Shown: positions 7,035-12,022 of the stretch, piece by piece
How the letters are laid out: each line of letters opens with the position of its first letter
Numbering within the stretch: position 1 is the stretch's first letter
Origin: Cyanobacteria bacterium UBA9579
GTDB taxonomy: Bacteria; Cyanobacteriota; Vampirovibrionia; Gastranaerophilales; UBA9579
Length of the DNA stretch: 12,022 bases
Assembly (NCBI GenBank): GCA_003499585.1
Contig: DNSU01000074.1
Location: forward strand, 1 to 12,022
Direction: 5' to 3'
Program-made: the position numbers and the translations under genes
The notes under the pieces: model-generated
The model's database searches: none
The model's input: the letters and a program-made list of their open reading frames with translations, nothing else
Told to the model about the DNA's origin: nothing

Positions 7035-7307
7035 CTACGCAAGATAATTAAAAGTTCTTTTTATACTTTGGTCTAACATCTTTTGCACTGATTCTTCCTG
7101 CGCTTCAGCAGCTTTTGCCATAGTCCTGCCAATCAATCCTTGAAACATTAACTGTTTTTCCATCTGCAAAGTTTGTTCAGGAGAATACTTAAGAGGATCT
7201 TGAAGCATATTCATCAGACCCTGAGATGATCTCATTGCAGCAGCCTGCCCGTTATATCGGGTATCAATATTTCTGAGCTGCCAGCCTAATAAAGAAACAA
7301 ATGACAC
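7035..7307 (-). CDS. Small protein of unknown function (90 residues)
   Basis: I do not recognise this family. The protein has 90 residues, no cysteine, eight methionines and eleven glutamines, no signal peptide and no membrane segment. Sequence character suggests mostly helix: a short hydrophobic start (SFVSLLGWQL), a central Met/Gln-rich part (LMNMLQDP, LQMEKQLMFQGLIG) and an amphipathic C-terminal helix with many Ala/Glu/Gln. The start at 7307 is supported by AGGAAG just upstream, with more GGAGG slightly further up. It appears to be a single-gene transcription unit, with promoter boxes at 7337-7365 and the palindromic terminator at 6986-7015. That separates it from gmk. Helical scaffold or filament-type proteins have this composition, but nothing here proves such a role. 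Confidence 0.8.
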   Translation of the reverse strand: MSFVSLLGWQLRNIDTRYNGQAAAMRSSQGLMNMLQDPLKYSPEQTLQMEKQLMFQGLIGRTMAKAAEAQEESVQKMLDQSIKRTFNYLA

Positions 7308-7336
7308 TTCCTAGCTCCCTCCATCTTTACTTTTTT

Positions 7337-7365
7337 ATTATAAAAAATTTTTACAATATTGTATA
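7337..7365 (-). promoter_or_regulatory. Promoter of the 90-residue protein gene
   Basis: -35 TATACA (7365-7360; four of six consensus bases) and perfect -10 TATAAT (7342-7337) separated by 17 bases. The leader before the ATG at 7307 is about 23 bases. Confidence 0.55.
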
Positions 7366-7510
7366 TAGACATATTGGCATAAAACCGCTGAAAAATAAAA
7401 ACTGCCTGTATTTTATCCCGGAATTAATAATTCTTAAACAAGAGCCTGTCTGGTTAAAAAATATAAAAATCAAGATATAATGTAATTACAGGCTCGCCTT
7501 ATGTACTGCG

Positions 7511-7597
7511 GTTAAAGTTGCACCATTAAACTCAATAATCATAGTTTTAATATCAAGATCGATAACTTAAAAGAGTGACTTTGTCACCAACTTTAAC
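7511..7597. other. Possible multi-arm structured RNA
   Basis: A ten-base closing stem GTTAAAGTTG (7511-7520) / CAACTTTAAC (7588-7597) encloses ATTAAACT / AGTTTTAAT (7525-7532 / 7543-7551, one bulge), a weak TATC / GATA (7551-7554 / 7561-7564), and GTGAC-TTT-GTCAC (7575-7587), which abuts the closing stem. The arrangement is cloverleaf-like but has no tRNA T-loop, anticodon arm or acceptor features. It lies downstream of queD on the minus strand. The structure is my manual folding and the active strand is unknown. Confidence 0.35.
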
Positions 7598-7664
7598 AAG
7601 ACAGCTTCTAAGAATTATTATAGTATTTACTGAATTGATCAATGACTAATGGAAGTACGAAACC

Positions 7665-8021
7665 CTATTCCCAGTAACTTGCTCTTGCTCTTTCTGTTTC
7701 CCACACCGAAACCTTGGCCAAATCAGGAATATCCTGCTTTAACTCCTTGTATATAAAGCTGGCAATAAATTCACTGCTTGGACTTTGCCCCTTAAATTCC
7801 TCTAATTCGTTCAAATCTTTATGGTCCAGCCTATCTAAAATCCTATTTAAAGATTTTTTCAAGACTTTAAAATCCATCAGTATATTTGCTTTATCCAGTG
7901 TATCAGCCTGAACATACACTTCAACTTTCCAATTGTGCCCATGCTGGTTCTCACATTCACCTTCATAATTAAGCAAATGATGTGCTGCAGAAAAATGATC
8001 TTCAACTTTTACTTCAAACAT
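7665..8021 (-). CDS. queD: 6-carboxy-tetrahydropterin synthase (QueD / PTPS family)
   Basis: 118 residues, the usual size for QueD. The family converts 7,8-dihydroneopterin triphosphate to 6-carboxy-5,6,7,8-tetrahydropterin in the pathway to queuosine and other 7-deazapurines. Visible signatures: the zinc ligands His14 in FSAAH and His27, His29 in QHGH; the catalytic Cys23 four residues before the HGH; MDFKVLK (49-55); the Asp66-His67 pair in LDHKDLNEL; and Glu108 in VWETERA. The cysteine spacing favours QueD over eukaryotic-type PTP synthase. Start: ATG at 8021, preceded by AGGATAAGAGT. No other queuosine genes are nearby and no preQ1 riboswitch was found ahead of it. It is transcribed divergently from the suhB-like gene. 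Confidence 0.92.
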   Translation of the reverse strand: MFEVKVEDHFSAAHHLLNYEGECENQHGHNWKVEVYVQADTLDKANILMDFKVLKKSLNRILDRLDHKDLNELEEFKGQSPSSEFIASFIYKELKQDIPDLAKVSVWETERARASYWE

Positions 8022-8077
8022 ACTCTTATCCTGTTAGGTATAATTCACTATTACATAACTCGCAGGGTATTTTTTAT

Positions 8078-8098
8078 GTATCATATAATTTATGATAC
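8078..8098. promoter_or_regulatory. 21-base inverted repeat, possible operator ahead of queD
   Basis: Perfect eight-base arms GTATCATA (8078-8085) and TATGATAC (8091-8098) around five bases. The size and symmetry suit a dimeric repressor site. It lies just downstream of the likely queD -10 box, so it could equally form a hairpin at the start of the queD mRNA. Confidence 0.45.
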
Positions 8099-8108
8099 TT
8101 TAAAAATA

Positions 8109-8114
8109 ATTATA
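8109..8114 (-). promoter_or_regulatory. Likely -10 box of the queD promoter
   Basis: TATAAT at 8114-8109 on the minus strand. No convincing -35 was found at 16-18 bases. The resulting leader would be about 80 bases and includes the 8078-8098 inverted repeat. Confidence 0.4.
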
Positions 8115-8120
8115 CTAGAA

Positions 8121-8156
8121 TGAGTTTACAAAACAGAAACTCATCGTTTCAGTTTT
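8121..8156. repeat. Two overlapping, mutually exclusive hairpins
   Basis: TGAGTTT (8121-8127) can pair with AAACTCA (8137-8143). Alternatively AAAACAGAAAC (8130-8140) can pair with GTTTCAGTTTT (8146-8156) with one mismatch. The two pairings share 8137-8140 and cannot coexist. They lie in the divergent queD/suhB gap, upstream of both likely promoters. Confidence 0.4.
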
Positions 8157-8173
8157 GACGCTCCCGCTTCGCA

Positions 8174-8227
8174 TATACCTGTTGAATTACATTTTGAAAA
8201 TCCGAATTGATTTTTGGAACAGGTATA
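8174..8227. repeat. Inverted repeat with inner hairpin
   Basis: Ten-base perfect arms TATACCTGTT (8174-8183) and AACAGGTATA (8218-8227). Inside, GAAAATC (8196-8202) pairs with GATTTTT (8209-8215) including one G-T pair. It lies 33 bases upstream of the suhB -35 box. No T-run follows on either strand. Confidence 0.5.
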
Positions 8228-8260
8228 CTTTATACAAACTGGCAAAATTTATTATAATTA

Positions 8261-8290
8261 TTGAACTTTATTCATATCAGAACGTATAAT
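8261..8290 (+). promoter_or_regulatory. Promoter of the suhB-like gene
   Basis: TTGAAC (8261-8266), 18-base spacer and perfect TATAAT (8285-8290). Transcription would begin close to the ribosome binding site, giving a very short leader. A second TATAAT at 8253-8258, with a poor -35 TTATAC at 8230-8235, would give a longer and more usual leader of about 45 bases. Confidence 0.5.
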
Positions 8291-8297
8291 ATCAGAC

Positions 8298-8302
8298 AGG
8301 AG
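8298..8302 (+). promoter_or_regulatory. Ribosome binding site of the suhB-like gene (decides the start)
   Basis: AGGAG six bases ahead of the ATG at 8309. This rules out the longer reading from the TTG at 8261, whose extra 16 codons cover the promoter. Confidence 0.8.
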
Positions 8303-8308
8303 CATATA

Positions 8309-9106
8309 ATGATCGATACAGAAAAATTATTACTAGCAGCAAAAGAAGCGGCATTAGAGGCTGGAGAAATTCACTTAAGCTTTTTTGGTAAAAATAATGA
8401 AATTGCCCATAAACTTAATGAATTTGATCTGGTAACAAATATAGATAAAATGTCCGAAGAAAGAATTATATCAATAATCCACGGACATTTCCCGGATCAT
8501 GAAATACTTGGGGAAGAAAGCGGCACTCATGAAGGTAAATCTTCAGAATATGTATGGATCATAGACCCGCTAGACGGTACTACTAACTATTCTCATAATT
8601 TTCCTCATTTTGCAGTATCCATAGGACTTTTATATAAAGGAGAAATTGTCCTTGGAGTGGTGTATGACCCATTCAAAAATGAAACATTCTGGGCTGCAAA
8701 AGAAACAGGCTCTTTTCTAAACGCTGATCCCATAAAAGTTAGTCAAGCCGATACAATTAAAAAATCTTTACTTGCAACGGGTTTCCCTTATGAGAGAGCA
8801 GAAGCTATGGAAGAAAATCTTAAATATTTCTGTAAACTGATTTATGAAGCACAGGCAATCAGAAGGCCTGGAGCTGCTTCTCTTGACTTATGTTATGTTG
8901 CCTGCGGCAGATTAGATGGATTCTGGGAGCTAAATCTTTCACCATGGGATACTACAGCAGGCGCATGCATAATAAAAGAAGCTGGAGGGAAAGTAACAAA
9001 TTTTGGCACAGATAAATTCGATATTTATACAAAAAATATAATTGCCTCCAATAGTCTAATACACGAACAGATAGCAAAAGTGATAGAATCTATTAGAAAC
9101 AGGTGA
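8309..9106 (+). CDS. suhB: Inositol monophosphatase family protein
   Basis: 265 residues, full length for the IMPase family (Mg-dependent, lithium-sensitive phosphatases acting on inositol-1-phosphate and similar sugar phosphates). All metal-site motifs are intact: GEES (Glu69-Glu70), WIIDPLDGTTNYSHNFP (83-99) with Asp86 and Asp89, and SPWDTTAGACIIKEAGG (from 211) with Asp214. PGAASLDLCYVACGRLDGF (187-205) is also characteristic. The true substrate cannot be told from sequence: myo-inositol-1-phosphate, histidinol-phosphate or another monophosphate are all possible in this family, so the symbol marks similarity only. The start at 8309 is fixed by AGGAG at 8298-8302. The stop codon lies within the left arm of an inverted repeat (9101-9168). 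Confidence 0.92.
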   Translation: MIDTEKLLLAAKEAALEAGEIHLSFFGKNNEIAHKLNEFDLVTNIDKMSEERIISIIHGHFPDHEILGEESGTHEGKSSEYVWIIDPLDGTTNYSHNFPHFAVSIGLLYKGEIVLGVVYDPFKNETFWAAKETGSFLNADPIKVSQADTIKKSLLATGFPYERAEAMEENLKYFCKLIYEAQAIRRPGAASLDLCYVACGRLDGFWELNLSPWDTTAGACIIKEAGGKVTNFGTDKFDIYTKNIIASNSLIHEQIAKVIESIRNR

Positions 9107-9168
9107 TACCAAGTAGGGACATATTCGTACAACTCGCAAGCTCGTTTACGATTACAGTCATATCACCT
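9101..9168 (+). repeat. Hairpin overlapping the end of the suhB-like gene
   Basis: AGGTGATA (9101-9108) and TATCACCT (9161-9168) are exact complements, and the TGA stop (9104-9106) is in the left arm. Inside, TCGTA-c-AAC (9125-9133) pairs with GTTTACGA (9144-9151) with one bulge. There is no T-run after it, so it is a weak terminator candidate; an mRNA 3'-end protecting structure is possible. Confidence 0.45.
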
Positions 9169-9179
9169 AACTTAAGTCA

Positions 9180-9207
9180 TTGACTAATATCTTTATTAGA
9201 ATACTGT
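9180..9207 (+). promoter_or_regulatory. Possible promoter of the exported glycosylhydrolase-like gene
   Basis: Good -35 TTGACT (9180-9185), but the -10 at 16 bases (TACTGT, 9202-9207) is poor. The gene may also receive readthrough from the suhB-like gene. Confidence 0.3.
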
Positions 9208-9238
9208 TGAAACAAGCAAGCATAGATAGGAATAAAAA

Positions 9239-11041
9239 ATGAGGAGACTTATTGGTTTAATACTAACTTTAACCATTTTAACCACCATTACCCCTGCAAA
9301 AGCAGAAGATCAATCTAAAATTACCTGTAAAAACCAAAGCACTAAACAGGAAAATATAATAAAGGTACAGGAAGAAAAAAAGCCTGAATACATATCAAAA
9401 TCACAGTTTCCTATAACTTCTCTCAATCCAACTACAGCTACCAATCCGCAAGGTGCATTTTATCCCGGATTTAGAGCAGCTAATCAGCTTCTTATATACT
9501 CATCTGAATACGGGAATAAAACCGGAACCAATGAGTATGGCAGTGAAGCCATTGTAAGAAATGGAATACTTACAGAATTTACAGGAAGTGACTCTATTAT
9601 ACCCCCGGATGGTTTTGTAATTAGCGGCCATGGAAAAGCCAGTAAATGGATGAAACAAAATCTAATCATTGGAGCTGAAATAAAAATTGATCGCGAAAAT
9701 AAGATTCTTGAAAGTACAATCACCCCTGAAAGCTATATCTTTAAAGCCAATCAGGGAATAGAAAGAGTATCAAGAATAATACAGGAAAATCAAAGAACCA
9801 TAAAGGGTTATGAAGCAAGGCAATCAGAAATTTATCTTGCTAATGCTAATATAAAACTTAATGAAGCCAAAAGATATATAGGATTAAAAGAGTATGATAA
9901 AGTTCAACAACTTGCAAATGAAGCATATTTGCTTTCCAACCAGGCTCTTTATAATGCAATACCTGCCAGAGTCGGAGAACTTCATGGAATTTGGCTTCGA
10001 CCTACCGAAAAAAACACGGCAGAAGTAGTCCAAACTCTTAACAGACTACAACAATCCGGAATATCAAATGTGTTTCTTGAAACTTACTATCACGGATACA
10101 CAATTTTTCCCAGCAAAACATTAGCAGCCAACGGAGTCCGTGCGCAAAGGCAGGAATTTCAAGGGTGGGACCCGCTTAAGGTATGGATAGATGAAGCTCA
10201 TAAAAGAAACATGAAAGTCCATGTGTGGTTTCAGACTTTTTATGTCGGAAATGAGGATATTTCAAAAAATCCTCAACATGTTTTATCTGCTAACCCAGGC
10301 TGGGCAAATGTTCAGTTTAAAAATTATAAAGCTGATAAACCTGTACCATCAACAGCAGAGCATAATGGTTACTTTCTGGACCCATCGAACCCTGAAGTTC
10401 AGAAATATTTAATCACTTTAATATCTGAAATATCTAATAACTATAACATAGATGGCCTTAACATAGATTATATTCGCTATCCTGTTAGCCTTCCTCGTAA
10501 TTTCCCAGCCTATCTCGAATCAACCTGGGGCTATACAAGCCATGCCAGAAAAGAATTTATGAATTCCTATGAAGTCGATCCTGTAACTCTTACTCTTGAA
10601 AATCCTCTATGGCAAAAATGGATAGAATATAGGCAAAGCAAAGTCACTAACCTAGTTGCAAATGTAAAACCCGCTGTTAAAAATAAAAATATTCTTATTT
10701 CAGCAGTCATATTTCCTGATGTGAAGGAAAGCTCGATAAATAAACTCCAAAACTGGAAACCATGGGGACTTAATCGGCATGTAGACGCATTCACTCCTCT
10801 TGTGATGGGAAGTGATGAATCTTTAGCTAAAGATTATGTGCTACAGATAAAAAAACTGGTTGGCAATAATGTTTATGTACTCCCAGGGTTGTTTGAGCCT
10901 TTTACTTCGGGTTCTCCGGCTGATTTATTACTTCAGTTAGAAGCAGCCAGAGATGCAGGAGCTTCAGGTATAGTTATATTTGACTATACACACTTAACTC
11001 AGGACTTTATAGAAGCACTTAACGCCAGAGCCTTTAGATAA
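9239..11041 (+). CDS. Exported family-10-like glycosylhydrolase (GHL10/DUF187) with N-terminal NAGPA-like domain
   Basis: 600 residues. A signal peptide is evident: MRRLIG followed by a hydrophobic run and AKA at 20-22, with likely cleavage before Glu23. Residues 75-165 resemble the phosphodiester-glycosidase (NAGPA-like) fold segment IPPDGFVISGHGKASKWMKQ (121-140). Residues about 166-245 are charged and helical. From 246 the GHL10 TIM barrel begins: GIWLRP (250-255), GWDPLKVWIDEAHKRNMKVH (309-328), HVWFQTF, and DGLNIDYIRYP (405-415), whose acidic residues are the catalytic candidates; the barrel closes near GIVIFDYTH. This arrangement is familiar from cyanobacterial proteins. A periplasmic or cell-surface role in polysaccharide or peptidoglycan-linked glycan processing is likely, but the substrate is unknown. 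A weak AGG lies eight bases ahead of the ATG. There is no SLH or membrane anchor after the barrel. Confidence 0.88.
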   Translation: MRRLIGLILTLTILTTITPAKAEDQSKITCKNQSTKQENIIKVQEEKKPEYISKSQFPITSLNPTTATNPQGAFYPGFRAANQLLIYSSEYGNKTGTNEYGSEAIVRNGILTEFTGSDSIIPPDGFVISGHGKASKWMKQNLIIGAEIKIDRENKILESTITPESYIFKANQGIERVSRIIQENQRTIKGYEARQSEIYLANANIKLNEAKRYIGLKEYDKVQQLANEAYLLSNQALYNAIPARVGELHGIWLRPTEKNTAEVVQTLNRLQQSGISNVFLETYYHGYTIFPSKTLAANGVRAQRQEFQGWDPLKVWIDEAHKRNMKVHVWFQTFYVGNEDISKNPQHVLSANPGWANVQFKNYKADKPVPSTAEHNGYFLDPSNPEVQKYLITLISEISNNYNIDGLNIDYIRYPVSLPRNFPAYLESTWGYTSHARKEFMNSYEVDPVTLTLENPLWQKWIEYRQSKVTNLVANVKPAVKNKNILISAVIFPDVKESSINKLQNWKPWGLNRHVDAFTPLVMGSDESLAKDYVLQIKKLVGNNVYVLPGLFEPFTSGSPADLLLQLEAARDAGASGIVIFDYTHLTQDFIEALNARAFR

Positions 11042-11060
11042 AAATCAAATAACAAATTAC

Positions 11061-11088
11061 TTAGGGTGAGTATATATACTCACTCTAA
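11061..11088 (+). terminator. Palindrome after the glycosylhydrolase-like gene
   Basis: A 28-base near-perfect palindrome centred on TATA (14-base arms, one G-T pair at 65/84) starts 20 bases past the stop codon. The sequence after it (AACTGAATTTTT) has its T-run about six bases late, so termination is plausible but not textbook. Confidence 0.55.
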
Positions 11089-11120
11089 AACTGAATTTTT
11101 GAAATAGTCTAAGAAATAGG

Positions 11121-11166
11121 TTAGACCTCTATTAGAGTACACTACAAACTCAAAATAGAGGTCTAA
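11121..11166 (+). promoter_or_regulatory. Hairpin covering the transposase ribosome binding site
   Basis: TTAGACCTCTATT (11121-11133) is the exact complement of AATAGAGGTCTAA (11154-11166), and GAGT (11135-11138) pairs with ACTC (11148-11151) in the loop. The only Shine-Dalgarno-like sequence ahead of the transposase, AGAGG at 11157-11161, is inside the 3' arm, 12 bases from the ATG. The left end of the insertion sequence is probably near or within this region, but its terminal repeat cannot be fixed without the other end. Confidence 0.6.
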
Positions 11167-11173
11167 TAATATC

Positions 11174-12022
11174 ATGCAATATTTTAGTTTATTCATCAAT
11201 CAACTCCTGAATTATGGAAATTTTAAATCATCAGAGATTCCAAGAAAATATCATAGAGAGTTACTGACAGAGTTCGCAAAAATTAAAAACAAGGATTCCG
11301 TGTTCATCCCATCATTAATAAGGCTATGTCGAAAAAGTGAAGGAAGGTTGATAATTGATGATACTAATAATCCCAAGTATGGATTGAAAAACATAGCAAG
11401 AAAGATGAAGAATCTAAAAACAAGTGGGTATGAATCAGGATACAAGATATTACTATTCTTATGGCAAACGGATAATTACAGAATCCCAATAGGTTTTGCC
11501 CTGTGGCATAAAGAAAGCCCATCCCTTAATGATTTAGCATTGCAGGGTTTAGGGGTATTGAGAAATACTTTCAAATTAAAACCAAAAGTTGTATTAGCAG
11601 ATGGATTTTATTCAGCAGATAAGGTTGTAAAGCAATTAACTGACTATGGATGGCCACTAGTTGAGAGATGGAGAAACAATAGAAAGCTCGATGGATTAAA
11701 AATCAAACAGCAAATACCAAGAGGATTTGGAGATTATCAGGGATATCTACTTAATGGATGTAAGGTTAAAATATTCAGAAGGAGAAATCGTTTTTACATA
11801 AGCAATAGAATGCTTTTATCTATGCATGATGCTGTTAAATTGTATAAGAAACGATGGACAATCGAGGAAACTTTTAAAATATTAAAGTCTCAGATAGGCT
11901 TGAATCGCTGTCAGCAACATTCATTACAGTCTCAGGAAATCTTCCTTTTTCTATGCATGATAGCTTTCTTTTATCTGGAAAAGCTAAAGGACTATTCTGT
12001 CTATAAAACTAGAGAAACTGTC
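11174..12022 (+). CDS. IS4-family DDE transposase (partial, 3' end outside window)
   Basis: An open frame of 283 codons starts at ATG 11174 and runs off the right edge with no stop. It carries the DDE catalytic set of the IS4 family: first Asp at 62-63 in LIIDDTNNPKYG, second Asp143 in VVLADGFYSA, and the YREK signature with exact family spacing (Tyr224, Arg227, Glu231, Lys238) in YKKRWTIEETFKILK. A beta-type insertion lies between the second Asp and Glu. The visible part is uninterrupted, so the element may be intact. It sits about 130 bases beyond the glycosylhydrolase-like gene and is read in the same direction. Insertion after that gene's terminator would not damage it. The IS name cannot be given from this sequence alone. 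Confidence 0.9.
   Translation, partial: MQYFSLFINQLLNYGNFKSSEIPRKYHRELLTEFAKIKNKDSVFIPSLIRLCRKSEGRLIIDDTNNPKYGLKNIARKMKNLKTSGYESGYKILLFLWQTDNYRIPIGFALWHKESPSLNDLALQGLGVLRNTFKLKPKVVLADGFYSADKVVKQLTDYGWPLVERWRNNRKLDGLKIKQQIPRGFGDYQGYLLNGCKVKIFRRRNRFYISNRMLLSMHDAVKLYKKRWTIEETFKILKSQIGLNRCQQHSLQSQEIFLFLCMIAFFYLEKLKDYSVYKTRETV

Larger units (their letters stand above)
7308..7664. other. 357-base intergenic stretch without a credible gene
   Basis: From right to left it holds: the queD 3' flank; the multi-arm structure at 7511-7597; an inverted repeat GAGCCTGT (7442-7449) / ACAGGCTC (7488-7495) with a perfect TGTAATTACA palindrome at 7481-7490; AT-rich sequence; and the promoter of the 90-residue gene. 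The inverted repeat, read on the minus strand, is followed by TTGTTTAAG and might end queD transcription, but its 38-base loop makes this weak. The only open frames are very short, for example 19 codons including the stop at 7542-7486 on the minus strand. Confidence 0.5.

Noticed and set aside
7511..7597. tRNA gene
   Set aside because: The fold is cloverleaf-like, but there is no TTCGA-type T-loop, no seven-base anticodon loop, and the closing stem is ten bases.
8022..8105. preQ1 riboswitch in front of queD
   Set aside because: The leader contains an A-rich run and an ACCCTG segment, but not the conserved loop and tail of preQ1-I, and no pseudoknot partner could be drawn.
8261..8308. Longer N-terminus for the suhB-like protein from a TTG start
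   Set aside because: The extra 16 codons cover the promoter boxes and the AGGAG at 8298-8302, and do not resemble the family's N-terminus.
1..12022. CRISPR array or multi-gene defence or toxin-antitoxin system
   Set aside because: There are no regularly spaced direct repeats. Apart from the transposase, the glycosylhydrolase-like gene, the cysteine protein and one unknown small gene, all genes are recognisable metabolic or translation functions.

Overview
The window is AT-rich bacterial chromosome with compact genes. The large exported protein at 9239-11041 has the layout of the family-10-like (DUF187) glycosylhydrolases that are common in Cyanobacteria. Together with the low GC, this would fit a non-photosynthetic cyanobacterial relative (Vampirovibrionia/Melainabacteria, for example Gastranaerophilales). 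That assignment is an inference from gene content; there is no rRNA or other decisive marker here.

Layout. From 1 to 8021 everything is on the minus strand. Read in the direction of transcription (right to left) it runs: queD (queuosine/pterin-type synthase); a 90-residue protein of unknown function with its own promoter and terminator; a three-gene operon gmk - Nif3-like - ferredoxin-tailed aldo/keto reductase, with overlapping genes; an intergenic region of 368 bases (4136-4503) holding a long palindromic element and an intrinsic terminator; the operon hom - thrC - asnS (threonine synthesis and asparaginyl-tRNA synthetase); a second, related palindromic element; and the 5' part of a C_GCAxxG_C_C family gene that leaves the window on the left. 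From 8309 onward genes are on the plus strand: an inositol-monophosphatase family protein (suhB-like), the exported glycosylhydrolase-like protein, and the 5' part of an IS4-family transposase that leaves the window on the right.

How the genes fit together. Most of the content is housekeeping: threonine from aspartate semialdehyde (hom and thrC; the homoserine kinase is not here), Asn-tRNA charging, GDP formation, pre-queuosine synthesis and an IMPase. The less ordinary material is (i) two homologous structured palindromes at 281-405 and 4362-4495, lying in opposite orientation and sharing both stem and internal-loop sequence; (ii) a possible multi-arm RNA at 7511-7597; (iii) a direct repeat between the -35 and -10 boxes of the gmk promoter; (iv) an aldo/keto reductase whose catalytic lysine position carries arginine; and (v) a hairpin that takes in the likely ribosome binding site of the transposase. 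I do not see a clear undescribed multi-gene defence or biosynthetic system. The best candidate for something undescribed is the palindrome family.
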